From Candidatus Blautia merdavium (GTDB lineage: Bacteria; Bacillota; Clostridia; Lachnospirales; Lachnospiraceae): a stretch of DNA of 38,673 nucleotides. Location: contig DWVZ01000082.1 of the NCBI GenBank assembly GCA_019119975.1, positions 1-38,673 on the forward strand, read 5' to 3'. Of this stretch, positions 15,279 to 23,045 are shown in pieces. The notes below the pieces were generated by a model. The model searched no databases. It saw only the letters and a list, made by a program, of their open reading frames with translations, and had not been told where the DNA came from. Position 1 is the first letter of the stretch. Each line of letters starts with the position of its first letter. Both the position numbers and the translations under genes were made by a program.

Positions 15279-16316
15279 ATGCAGTATACAAACTTAGGAA
15301 ATTCAGACTTAAAGGTTTCCCGCATCTGCATGGGATGTATGGGATTCGGAGAGGCAGGAAACGGGCAGCATACCTGGACGGTGGACGAGGAGCACAGCAG
15401 AGAGATCATCCGCAGTGGCTTAGAGGGCGGCATTAATTTCTTTGACACAGCCATTGCCTACCAGAGCGGCACCAGCGAACAGTATCTGGGACGGGCGCTG
15501 AAAGATTTTGCCATAAGGGACCAAGTGACAGTAGCCACTAAATTTCTGCCCCGGACGCCGGAGGAGATTGAAAAGGGCGTCACTGCCCAGCAGCACATTG
15601 AACAGATGATCAATAAGAGCCTGGAGAATCTGGGAATGGACTATGTGGATCTGTATATCTACCATATGTGGGATTACGCCACTCCTTTATATGATATCAT
15701 GGATGGGCTGAACCGGATAGTAAAGGCTGGAAAAGCCAGATACATCGGGATTTCCAACTGCTATGCCTATCAGCTGGCAAAGGCAAATGCCCTGGCGCAG
15801 AGGGAGGGTTTTGCCCAGTTTGTCTCTGTACAGGGGCATTACAACCTGATCTTCCGGGAAGAAGAGCGGGAAATGGCGAAATTGTGCAGAGAAGACAACA
15901 TTGCCATGACCCCCTACAGCGCTCTGGCAGGAGGAAGACTGGCAAAAGCCCCGGGAGAAACCTCCAAGAGAAGGCAGGAGGACAGCTATGCCAGCCTGAA
16001 ATACGATCAGACTGCCAAGGAAGACGGCGTGATCATTTCCCGGGTGGAGGAGCTGGCAGCCAGACATGGGGTTTCTATGACCGAAATTTCCTTGGCATGG
16101 CTTCTGACCAAAGTCACAGCGCCGGTGGTAGGCGCTACCAAGCTGCATCAGGTAGAGGGAATGGTAAAGGCAGCCGAGGTTTCTCTGACAGAGGAGGAAA
16201 TTGCTTATCTGGAGGAGCTCTACATTCCTCACAGGCTGGTAGGCGTTATGGCGCAGAATACAGCGGAGCAGGCAAAGGAAACCCATGTGTGGTCCACGGG
16301 AAACCAGAAGATCTGA
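15279..16316 (+). CDS. Aldo/keto reductase
   Basis: A 345-residue NADPH-dependent (beta/alpha)8-barrel oxidoreductase. The catalytic tetrad is complete: Asp56 and Tyr61 in NFFDTAIAY, Lys88 in VATK, and His129 in YIYHMWD. GISNCYAYQL and the C-terminal VVGATKLHQVEGMVKA segment fit cofactor binding. I chose ATG 15279, seven bases after GGGAGG, over ATG 15273, which is one base from it. It resembles the YajO/GSP69-type aldo/keto reductases. A possible weak promoter, TTGGAA (15201) with CAAAAT (15225), lies upstream. The following oxidoreductase gene is 83 bases away. Confidence 0.9.
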   Translation: MQYTNLGNSDLKVSRICMGCMGFGEAGNGQHTWTVDEEHSREIIRSGLEGGINFFDTAIAYQSGTSEQYLGRALKDFAIRDQVTVATKFLPRTPEEIEKGVTAQQHIEQMINKSLENLGMDYVDLYIYHMWDYATPLYDIMDGLNRIVKAGKARYIGISNCYAYQLAKANALAQREGFAQFVSVQGHYNLIFREEEREMAKLCREDNIAMTPYSALAGGRLAKAPGETSKRRQEDSYASLKYDQTAKEDGVIISRVEELAARHGVSMTEISLAWLLTKVTAPVVGATKLHQVEGMVKAAEVSLTEEEIAYLEELYIPHRLVGVMAQNTAEQAKETHVWSTGNQKI

Positions 16317-16399
16317 AGTATAGCCTGCAAAGAAAAAGTCAATAGAAGATGGAATATTTTTTAAATAGTAAATCACTGGTATGACAAAGGAGGAAGGAA

Positions 16400-16933
16400 A
16401 TGAAAATCGTACTTTTACAAGGAAGCCCTAATAAGAAAGGCTCCACACATATCCTGGCAGAAGAATTCAGCCGGGGCGCCAGGGAGGCGGGACACAGCGT
16501 ACAGAGATTTGACTTGACGGATCTTCAGGTAAATCCCTGTACCGGATGCATTGCCTGCGGCTATGAGGGACCCTGCGTACAGAAAGATGACAATGAAAAA
16601 ATCCGGACAGCAGTTCTGGGCGCTGATATGATCGTATTTGCCACACCCCTTTATTATTATGGGATGTCAGCGCAGCTGAAGACCGTCATCGACCGTTTCT
16701 GCGCCTATAACAGCAGCATTACACGAAAACATATGAAATCTGCCCTGCTCAGCGTGGCATGGAACAGCGACGGCTGGACCTTTGACGCGCTGGAGAGCCA
16801 TTACGAGACTCTGGTGCGCTATCTGGATTTCCGGGACCAGGGACGGATCCTGGGCAAAGGCTGCGGAAGCCCGTCTATGACAAAGCGCAGCCCTTATCCG
16901 GAGCGGGCTTACGAGCTGGGAAAAAAGCTGTGA
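16400..16933 (+). CDS. Flavodoxin-fold NAD(P)H-dependent FMN oxidoreductase
   Basis: A 177-residue protein. The N-terminal FMN-phosphate loop is clear (LLQGSPNKKGSTHILAEEF), and ATPLYYYGMSAQLKTVIDRF is the second flavin-binding stretch. NPCTGCIACGYEGPC adds three cysteines, a pattern found in the iron-sulfur flavoprotein-like and NADPH-dependent FMN reductase subfamily. It probably reduces quinones, nitro compounds or other electron acceptors. The ribosome site GGAGG lies six bases upstream of the start. It may be read through from the aldo/keto reductase. Confidence 0.88.
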   Translation: MKIVLLQGSPNKKGSTHILAEEFSRGAREAGHSVQRFDLTDLQVNPCTGCIACGYEGPCVQKDDNEKIRTAVLGADMIVFATPLYYYGMSAQLKTVIDRFCAYNSSITRKHMKSALLSVAWNSDGWTFDALESHYETLVRYLDFRDQGRILGKGCGSPSMTKRSPYPERAYELGKKL

Positions 16934-16981
16934 TCCGGTCCGTGGGCTTCCCGTGATTCTTCTGCGGAATCCTGGGAATTT

Positions 16982-17013
16982 TTCACTTAATGGACACAGA
17001 CCTCTGCTAAAAT
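16982..17013 (+). promoter_or_regulatory. Possible autoregulated promoter of the two-component genes
   Basis: TTCACTT (16982-16988) and GACACAG (16993-16999) are 11 bases apart, and TAAAAT (17008-17013) follows as a -10. The arrangement resembles the stronger heptamer array at 21100-21154, but the match is loose. Confidence 0.35.
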
Positions 17014-17046
17014 AAAATCACGAAACCAGGAAGGAGTGATTTTATT

Positions 17047-17733
17047 TTGCGGATCTTGATCGCAGAGGATGATCAGAAGCTGCTGAAATCTCTGATTTAT
17101 ATTTTTGAACACAACCGGTTTAATGTAGATGGAGTCTCTTCGGGAAGTGAGGCGCTGGCGTACGCCAAATCCGGAGAATATGACGGCATGGTGCTGGACA
17201 TCATGATGCCCGGTTTGGACGGACTGCAGGTACTGAAAACCCTTCGGGCAGAACATATCAATACCCCTGCATTGTTTCTTACTGCCAGAACGGAAGTAGA
17301 GCAGCGGATCGAGGGGCTGGATGCCGGGGCAGACGACTATCTTGCTAAGCCTTTTTCACCCAGGGAGCTTTTGGCAAGGGTGCGGGCCATGCTGAGGAGA
17401 AAGGAAAATTATGTCCCGCAGCTGCTGGAACTGGACGGTACAGTATTAAACCGCTCCACCTATGAACTGAGCTGTCAGAGCAGAACCTGTCCGCTGAGCG
17501 GAAGGGAATACCAGGTGCTGGAAATGCTTATGGAAAAACCCTATACGATTGTCCCCACAGAGCAGCTCCTGACCCACATCTGGGGCTGGAATACAGAGGT
17601 GGACAGCAGTGTGGTGTGGGTACATATCTCCAATATCAGGAAAAAAGCAGAGCGGATCGGAGCGCCCATCCAGATCCGTTTCGTGCGAAGCGCCGGGTAT
17701 ATACTGGAAAAGAAGGCGGAGGTCCCAGGATGA
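17047..17733 (+). CDS. OmpR/PhoB-family response regulator
   Basis: A 228-residue cytoplasmic transcription factor. The receiver domain has the acidic pair in AEDD (residues 7-9), phospho-acceptor Asp51 in MVLDIMMPG, the TAR switch threonine and the conserved Lys in LAKPFSPREL. A winged-helix DNA-binding domain follows (about 130-225; LSGREYQVLEMLMEKP, THIWGWNTEVDSSVVWVHISNIRKK). Translation starts at TTG 17047 behind AGGAAGGAG. The stop overlaps the kinase start (ATGA), so they form one operon. Target genes are not known; the ABC cassette at 21217 is a candidate. Confidence 0.92.
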   Translation: MRILIAEDDQKLLKSLIYIFEHNRFNVDGVSSGSEALAYAKSGEYDGMVLDIMMPGLDGLQVLKTLRAEHINTPALFLTARTEVEQRIEGLDAGADDYLAKPFSPRELLARVRAMLRRKENYVPQLLELDGTVLNRSTYELSCQSRTCPLSGREYQVLEMLMEKPYTIVPTEQLLTHIWGWNTEVDSSVVWVHISNIRKKAERIGAPIQIRFVRSAGYILEKKAEVPG

Positions 17734-18956
17734 TCCGCCGTCTCCGCAAAAGAATGGTCCTCATCTGCGGAGGGGCTGTGCTGGCGGTATTTCTCCTTCT
17801 GTTCCTTGTGATCTGCGCGGCAAGTTTTCATCAGCTGAATCAGGCGATCGATGGATTTCTCGACAGCATTGCGGACAATGGAGGGAAGCTGCCGGAGCCG
17901 GATGCTGATACAGAGGGCAGAGCAGATCCGGGACCCTGGGTATTGTTCCGGGAGAAAGCCAGATTTGATATCCGTTTTTTCACGGCTGATTTCGATGAAA
18001 ACGGCAGTCTTTTATCCGTGGACAGAAAGGCAGATGCAGAAATATCCCAAGAAGAAGCAGAAAGCTGCGCGCTTCAGGTCTTTCGCCAGTCCGAAGACCG
18101 GGGCTGGAAGGCAGGCTACCGTTATCGGAAGTATGCCACAGATACCGGCTGGACCCTTATCTTTGCAGAGGGAAGCCTGAATCAGTCTGTGACGCAGATG
18201 CTGCTTTTTACCGTCGGCGGGGTAATGGCAGGGACAGCAGCGGTAATTCTTCTGCTGATCTTTCTGCTTTCCCGGCGGGCGGTCCGCCCTGCGGCGCAGG
18301 CGTATGAGCGGCAGAAACAGTTTATCACGGATGCCAACCATGAACTGAAGACGCCGCTGACGCTGATCATGACCAACCTGGACATTGTAGAGACAGAGTG
18401 CGGCAGAAGTGAGTGGATCGATGATATCCGCAGTGAAGGAGAGCGGATGAGCGAACTGATCAATCAGCTGATCCTGCTCACCAGAATGGATGAAACGATG
18501 CCGGGAAGCCAGGATTCTCTGTTTCATTTAAGCAGTACGGTCAGGGAAACCCTTGCCGGATTTCAGGTGCTGGCGCAGGAGAATGGGAAACAATTCTGTG
18601 CCCACATCGAGCCGGAGGTTGCTTATTATGGGAAACAGGAGGAGATCTGCCGGCTGCTGGATATCCTTTTGGAAAATGCAGTGAAATACTGTGATCCCCA
18701 GGGGGAAATCTATGTGTCCCTGCGGGGAAAAAGACACCCGCAGATCCGGGTGGAAAACACCTGCCGGGGAGTGAAAGAACTGGAGCTGGACCGGCTTTTT
18801 GATCGGTTTTACCGGGGAGATAAAGCCAGGAGCAGCAGCGGAGGATTCGGGATCGGACTGTCTATTGCCCGGAGCATCGTGAGAAATCACAGGGGAGAGA
18901 TTACTGCATACAGGAAGGGAGAAGACCGGATCGGGTTTAAGGTGATACTTAGATAA
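17730..18956 (+). CDS. Sensor histidine kinase
   Basis: A 408-residue membrane kinase partnered with the response regulator. Helix 1 (about residues 9-31) and helix 2 (about 155-180) bracket an extracytoplasmic sensing region of some 120 residues without a recognised domain. Phospho-acceptor His204 lies in DANHELKTPLTLI, the N box in LLENAVKY (Asn316) and the G box in GGFGIGLSIAR (371-381). I chose ATG 17730, seven bases after GGAGG and overlapping the regulator stop; the frame extends further upstream but that is out-of-frame coding of the regulator. There is no long HAMP domain. Confidence 0.92.
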   Translation: MIRRLRKRMVLICGGAVLAVFLLLFLVICAASFHQLNQAIDGFLDSIADNGGKLPEPDADTEGRADPGPWVLFREKARFDIRFFTADFDENGSLLSVDRKADAEISQEEAESCALQVFRQSEDRGWKAGYRYRKYATDTGWTLIFAEGSLNQSVTQMLLFTVGGVMAGTAAVILLLIFLLSRRAVRPAAQAYERQKQFITDANHELKTPLTLIMTNLDIVETECGRSEWIDDIRSEGERMSELINQLILLTRMDETMPGSQDSLFHLSSTVRETLAGFQVLAQENGKQFCAHIEPEVAYYGKQEEICRLLDILLENAVKYCDPQGEIYVSLRGKRHPQIRVENTCRGVKELELDRLFDRFYRGDKARSSSGGFGIGLSIARSIVRNHRGEITAYRKGEDRIGFKVILR

Positions 18957-18968
18957 AAGGTGCCTGAA

Positions 18969-18999
18969 TCAGAGCATATCCGGTTTGGATATGCTCTGA
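18969..18999. terminator. Hairpin between convergent histidine kinase and ABC membrane protein genes
   Basis: A perfect 13-bp stem (TCAGAGCATATCC/GGATATGCTCTGA) with a five-base loop lies in the 52-base convergent gap. It lacks a T-run on either strand but its position fits a bidirectional transcription barrier. Confidence 0.55.
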
Positions 19000-19008
19000 A
19001 CCGCAAGC

Positions 19009-19731
19009 CTATTTAAGCTCTGTACGGCGGATAACAGTATAAGAGCCGCTTCCTAAAAGTACGATCAGGAATAAGAGAGTCAGAGCAGGGAACAGATTAT
19101 GGATGGTTCCGTCAGCCATAAAGCCCATTGCCTTTTTCATAAACTCTAAAATAGTATGGGTGAGTTCTGCTGAGAAAACATATCGGAATAAGGCAATGAC
19201 CAGCAGCACGGCACCGCCAAGACTAATACCTAAATAAATGGATCCATTTTTTCCCGCTTTATTGATGATAAGGATTCCTAAATACAGCAGACTGCAGACC
19301 AGTATATAGACAAGAAACAGCCACAGCCAATTCATAAATCCGCTGCCGTATCCGTATATTGCACCATAAAGAGAAAAATAATGATCGTTCATGCAGTGGA
19401 TCACATTTCCCACCACTGTGTCTACAAGTGCCATGGTGCCGGAGATGAAGCAGAACATGGAATAAGTTGCCGCGAAGATATAGCTGCGCGTAAATCCATT
19501 TTGTATCAGCATTTTGAAATCTTCCTTAAATCCCAGAACTCCTAAAATTCCAATATAGATAAGCGTATTCATTTCCAAAACGTTTGTTCCCACATCTTCA
19601 AAAGAACCTGTAATAAGTCCGATCAGGATCGTGATCAGACCCACGAGAGCATATTGTATTGCGTAAAAAATCCAAATATATTTAAAGGAAGTCATGCATT
19701 CATAACAAACAACAGATTTTAAGTTCTTCAT
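19009..19731 (-). CDS. ABC transporter membrane protein of a YtrA-type operon
   Basis: A 240-residue hydrophobic protein with about six predicted membrane helices and no soluble domain. I do not recognise the family from sequence alone. Its start overlaps the ATPase stop (ATGA), so it is almost certainly the membrane partner of that ATPase. The operon resembles the small GntR-regulated ABC systems of Firmicutes that answer cell-envelope-active compounds. Confidence 0.75.
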   Translation of the reverse strand: MKNLKSVVCYECMTSFKYIWIFYAIQYALVGLITILIGLITGSFEDVGTNVLEMNTLIYIGILGVLGFKEDFKMLIQNGFTRSYIFAATYSMFCFISGTMALVDTVVGNVIHCMNDHYFSLYGAIYGYGSGFMNWLWLFLVYILVCSLLYLGILIINKAGKNGSIYLGISLGGAVLLVIALFRYVFSAELTHTILEFMKKAMGFMADGTIHNLFPALTLLFLIVLLGSGSYTVIRRTELK

Positions 19732-20594
19732 GATCCGTTCCCCCCATTCTCTGTTAATTTGACAAATAGTTTTTGCAGATTCATAGACGAAATCTGCAGG
19801 CTGCTGTTTTGCGGAAGCGCTGATTTTTCACCTAATACATAAGCGATTTTCAGACCGCCCAATTCATCATATCCGATTACATTTTTACCAATGCAATAGC
19901 TTTCTACATCTTTTGTCATGCCGGATACGCTGTAACCTGTTTCCAGCAGTGTCCCCACGTTTTCCTGCAGCAAAATGCTGCCTTTATCGATCAAAACAAC
20001 CTCTTCAATGATATTTGCAACTTCCTCAATTAAATGGGTTGCAAGAATAAAGGTACGTTCTTCCGTTTCATATTCTTTCAGAAGCAGACGGTAAAATAAT
20101 TCTCTGTGGTTTGCGTCCAATCCTAAAACCGGCTCGTCGAAAATGACATACGGTACACGGAGCGATAAAGCAACGGTCAATTTGAAAATCGATTGATAGC
20201 CTTTTGACAGCGCCTTAAACCTTTTATTTGTATTAAGATTAAATTTTTCTGCGATTTCAAAGGCTTTTTCCGTATCAAAGCTTTCATAAAAGCGTTTGAT
20301 CCATTTAAAATGGTCTTTTATTTTCAAGCTGGTATCGTATAGATCTGCTTCGCTCATACAGAAGATTTTTTCATGTACTGCCATATTTTCTTTTGCCGGC
20401 ATATCATCAATGAAAATTTCTCCTTTATCAGCAAAAATGCGATTGGCAATAATGTTGATAAGCGTCGATTTCCCTGCGCCGTTTCTCCCTAAAAAACCGT
20501 AGATTTTTCCGTACTCAAAAGAGAAGGAGACATTGTCTAAGGCTGTTATGTTCTTATAGGTTTTGGTGATATTTTTAATTTGGATCCCGTTCAT
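19728..20594 (-). CDS. ABC transporter ATP-binding protein (YtrB-like)
   Basis: A 288-residue ATPase. Walker A is GRNGAGKST near residue 36, Walker B is YVIFDEP and the H-loop is ILATHLIEE. The signature motif is degenerate (ALSKGYQ instead of LSGGQ), as in many drug-type and Ytr-type ATPases. I prefer ATG 20594 because AAAGGGG is eight bases upstream, while ATG 20600 is only two bases from it. It overlaps the end of the GntR gene by about 20 bases and the next gene by four. Confidence 0.88.
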   Translation of the reverse strand: MNGIQIKNITKTYKNITALDNVSFSFEYGKIYGFLGRNGAGKSTLINIIANRIFADKGEIFIDDMPAKENMAVHEKIFCMSEADLYDTSLKIKDHFKWIKRFYESFDTEKAFEIAEKFNLNTNKRFKALSKGYQSIFKLTVALSLRVPYVIFDEPVLGLDANHRELFYRLLLKEYETEERTFILATHLIEEVANIIEEVVLIDKGSILLQENVGTLLETGYSVSGMTKDVESYCIGKNVIGYDELGGLKIAYVLGEKSALPQNSSLQISSMNLQKLFVKLTENGGNGS

Positions 20595-20958
20595 TGTCAT
20601 AACCCCTTTCTATTAGTTGGATAACTTCTTCTTTGGTCATCTTTAGCTTAGACGCTTCTGCAACCAGTGTGGCAATATACTGGTCGAAAAACTGTCCCTG
20701 CCGTTTTGTGCGTATTTTATTGACTGCCCCTTCTTTTACATACATTCCTAAACCTCTTTTTTTATATAGGATTTCTTCATCTACAAGCATATTCATTCCT
20801 TTTAATACAGTATGAGGATTGATATTCAACAGGGCAGATATTTCATTTGTAGAGGGTATCTTGGTTTCCTCCGGAAAGGTCCCCAGGAATATAGCGTCCT
20901 CAAGCTGTTCGGCTATCTGGATGAATATAGGCTTATCTGTGTTTGTATCGATATGCAC
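20575..20958 (-). CDS. GntR-family regulator, YtrA subfamily
   Basis: A 127-residue repressor with an N-terminal GntR winged helix (PIFIQIAEQLEDAIFLG at 10-26, then KIPSTNEISALLNINPHTVLKGMNMLVDEEILYKKRGLGMYV). Only a short C-terminal helical tail of about 50 residues follows, the YtrA pattern. It starts at GTG 20958 with AAAGGAG about seven bases upstream. It is the first gene of the operon with an ABC ATPase and membrane protein. The palindrome at 20980-21003, just after its promoter, is the likely operator for autorepression. Confidence 0.9.
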   Translation of the reverse strand: MHIDTNTDKPIFIQIAEQLEDAIFLGTFPEETKIPSTNEISALLNINPHTVLKGMNMLVDEEILYKKRGLGMYVKEGAVNKIRTKRQGQFFDQYIATLVAEASKLKMTKEEVIQLIERGYDNERDPN

Positions 20959-20979
20959 GTGATCACTCCTTTGTTTGTG

Positions 20980-21003
20980 AGTTAGTTACTTGAGTAACTA
21001 ACT
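20980..21003. promoter_or_regulatory. Palindromic operator for the YtrA-type regulator
   Basis: AGTTAGTTAC and GTAACTAACT are exact inverted copies separated by TTGA. The site lies between the -10 element (21017-21022, minus strand) and the ribosome site of the GntR gene, covering the expected transcription start. Confidence 0.75.
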
Positions 21004-21016
21004 ACCTTACAGCTTC

Positions 21017-21045
21017 AGTATAGTCAGTATGAATAGAAATGTCAA
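21017..21045 (-). promoter_or_regulatory. Promoter of the GntR/ABC operon
   Basis: On the minus strand TTGACA (21045-21040) and TATACT (21022-21017) are separated by exactly 17 bases, and the palindromic operator follows. Confidence 0.75.
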
Positions 21046-21099
21046 GAGATTTTTTATGTCGTTTCATGGTGGGTTCCACATCCTAAGCATCTCCTTGTT

Positions 21100-21154
21100 T
21101 TCACAGTTTCTTCACAGAGAACTTTAGGCTGGCTTTAGGGAAGCCCGTTATAAT
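21100..21154 (+). promoter_or_regulatory. Four heptamers at 11-bp spacing plus -10: likely response-regulator-controlled promoter
   Basis: TTCACAG occurs at 21100-21106 and 21111-21117, then CTTTAGG at 21122-21128 and 21133-21139. All four start exactly 11 bases apart, one helical turn. TATAAT (21149-21154) follows, with no -35 hexamer at the right place. Tandem direct repeats of this period replacing a -35 are the usual OmpR/PhoB-family activation layout. The promoter serves the ABC cassette starting at 21217. Confidence 0.65.
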
Positions 21155-21216
21155 AAAGTCGTTCTAACCAGAATGAAGTGAAACGAGGAAAATATTCCAG
21201 GAGGAAAGGGCGAAAC

Positions 21217-22185
21217 ATGATTGAAGTAAAAAATCTTACCAAGTATTACGGGGATCATAAAGCAGTGGATCATCTGTCGTTTTCCATACAGGACGGAACG
21301 GTCTGCGGCTTTCTGGGACCAAACGGTGCGGGAAAATCCACCACCATGAATATGATGACCGGATGTCTGTCTGCCACGGAAGGGAGCATTTCCATCTGTG
21401 GGTTCGATATCTTTGAACATCCGCTGGAGGCGAAAAGGATGATCGGATATCTCCCGGAACAGCCGCCCCTTTATTTTGAGGAGACACCCAGGGAATATCT
21501 GAGATTTGTGGCAGAGGCGAAGAAGCTTCCCAGAGAAAGTATCCGGGAAGAGATCGAGAGGATCCTGGCAGAGACGCAGATCCAGGATGTGGCAGACCGC
21601 CTGATCAAGAACCTGTCCAAGGGCTATAAGCAGAGAGTGGGCATAGCCCAGACTCTGCTGGGAAATCCCAAGGTGATCATTCTGGATGAGCCTACGGTGG
21701 GGCTGGATCCGCTTCAGGTCGTGGAGATCCGTGACCTGATCAAATCTCTGGGAAAGAAACATACCGTAATCTTAAGCAGCCACATTCTGTCGGAAGTACA
21801 GAACATGTGCGATGAGATCCTGATCATATCCAAAGGCAGCCTCATCGCCTATGATACAGCAGAGAATCTGGAGAAAAGGATGCTTCCCAAAACCTCCATC
21901 GAGCTGCTGACTGACGCGGACCGGACAGAGAGTGAAAAGGTTTTCAAAGACCTGGAAGGCATTGACCGCACAGAATATGCAGAGGAAGAAAACGGTCTGC
22001 TGAGGATCCTCATCGAGACCACGCCCCAGCAGGAATTTTCTGCGAGAAAAGTCCTTTCGCGGCGGTTTGCCAAAGTCAACCGGGCGATTCTGAAAATGGA
22101 TCTTGTTAAAGCAAATCTGGAAGAAATCTTCCTGGAACTGACCAGCGCAGAGGAAGAAGCAACAGGAGAGGAGGAAGAGGTATGA
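21217..22185 (+). CDS. ABC transporter ATP-binding protein (GldA-like)
   Basis: A 322-residue ATPase. Walker A is GPNGAGKST at residues 34-42, the signature region is NLSKGYKQRVGIAQ, Walker B is VIILDEPTVGLDP and the switch His is in SSHILSE. A C-terminal extension of about 100 residues is typical of exporters of the CcmA/GldA type. The frame is open back to 21178, but ATG 21217, preceded by GGAGGAAAGG, starts the family-like MIEVKNLTKYYG. Its stop overlaps the permease start (ATGA at 22182-22185). Confidence 0.9.
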   Translation: MIEVKNLTKYYGDHKAVDHLSFSIQDGTVCGFLGPNGAGKSTTMNMMTGCLSATEGSISICGFDIFEHPLEAKRMIGYLPEQPPLYFEETPREYLRFVAEAKKLPRESIREEIERILAETQIQDVADRLIKNLSKGYKQRVGIAQTLLGNPKVIILDEPTVGLDPLQVVEIRDLIKSLGKKHTVILSSHILSEVQNMCDEILIISKGSLIAYDTAENLEKRMLPKTSIELLTDADRTESEKVFKDLEGIDRTEYAEEENGLLRILIETTPQQEFSARKVLSRRFAKVNRAILKMDLVKANLEEIFLELTSAEEEATGEEEEV

Positions 22186-23045
22186 CAGCAGTTTTCCGTC
22201 ATGAGGTCCGGCTGTTTTTTTCCGGACTGACCGCCTATGTATACGGGGCGTTTCTGTTGATCTTTGTAGGACTTTATATGATGTACTATAACCTGACTGC
22301 AGGCTACGCCAATTTTGAACTGGCGCTTGCGGGAGCATCCTTTTCGTTTATCATCACCATTCCCATTATTACCATGCGCATCATCGCGGAGGAGAAAAAG
22401 CAGAAGACAGACCAGCTGTTATATTCCCTGCCTATCTCCACCACGCAGATCGTTGTGGGGAAATTCCTGGCAGTCTTTCTTACTTCGGCGCTGCCTATGT
22501 GCCTGGTGGTTTTCTATCCGCTGCTTCTGAAAAATTACGGGAATCTGTATCTGCCCACTTCCTACGGAGCAATGTTCGGATACCTTCTGACGGCGGCAGC
22601 GCTGCTGTCTATGGGAGTCTTTCTCTCATCGATCACCGAGTCCCAGCCCATGGCGGCAGGCATCTGTTTTGCCGTGATGGTACTGAATTATTATATGGTG
22701 ACGCTGGCAGAATACGCGGCTTCTTCTGCCTTTGGTTCTCTGGCGGCGCTGATCGTCATCGAGGTGCTGCTTGCCGCGGTCATAAAGCATATGACACGCA
22801 ATGCCGTTTTGTCCGAGATCTTCGGAGCCGCGGCTGCCGCGGCGACGGTTCTTTTGTATCTTTATAAGACAGAATGGTTTGAAGGACTGTTTCCCAAGAT
22901 CCTGGAAAACCTGTCTGTTTATGAAAGATTTTATGAGTTTGTGGACGGGATTTTTGATTACACGCATGTGGTCTATTTTCTCAGTGTGATCGTTTTCTTC
23001 CTGTTCTTAACCGTACAGTCACTTGAGAAAAGGAGATATAATTGA
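22182..23045 (+). CDS. ABC-2 type permease (GldF-like)
   Basis: A 287-residue membrane protein with about six helices. It has the ABC-2 hallmarks of an N-terminal cytoplasmic start (FRHEVRLFFSGLTAY) and the RIIAEEKKQKTDQLLYSLPISTTQIVVGKF coupling region, a pattern also seen in GldF. It should form the channel with the upstream ATPase. Its TGA stop overlaps the next ATG by one base. Confidence 0.87.
   Translation: MTAVFRHEVRLFFSGLTAYVYGAFLLIFVGLYMMYYNLTAGYANFELALAGASFSFIITIPIITMRIIAEEKKQKTDQLLYSLPISTTQIVVGKFLAVFLTSALPMCLVVFYPLLLKNYGNLYLPTSYGAMFGYLLTAAALLSMGVFLSSITESQPMAAGICFAVMVLNYYMVTLAEYAASSAFGSLAALIVIEVLLAAVIKHMTRNAVLSEIFGAAAAAATVLLYLYKTEWFEGLFPKILENLSVYERFYEFVDGIFDYTHVVYFLSVIVFFLFLTVQSLEKRRYN

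Noticed and set aside
17616-17729. Extended start of the histidine kinase
   Set aside because: This part is the response regulator gene read in another frame; ATG 17730 has a ribosome site and the usual ATGA overlap.
21178-21216. GTG start at 21178 for the Gld-like ATPase
   Set aside because: The added residues are basic and unlike ATPases, and GGAGG precedes ATG 21217.
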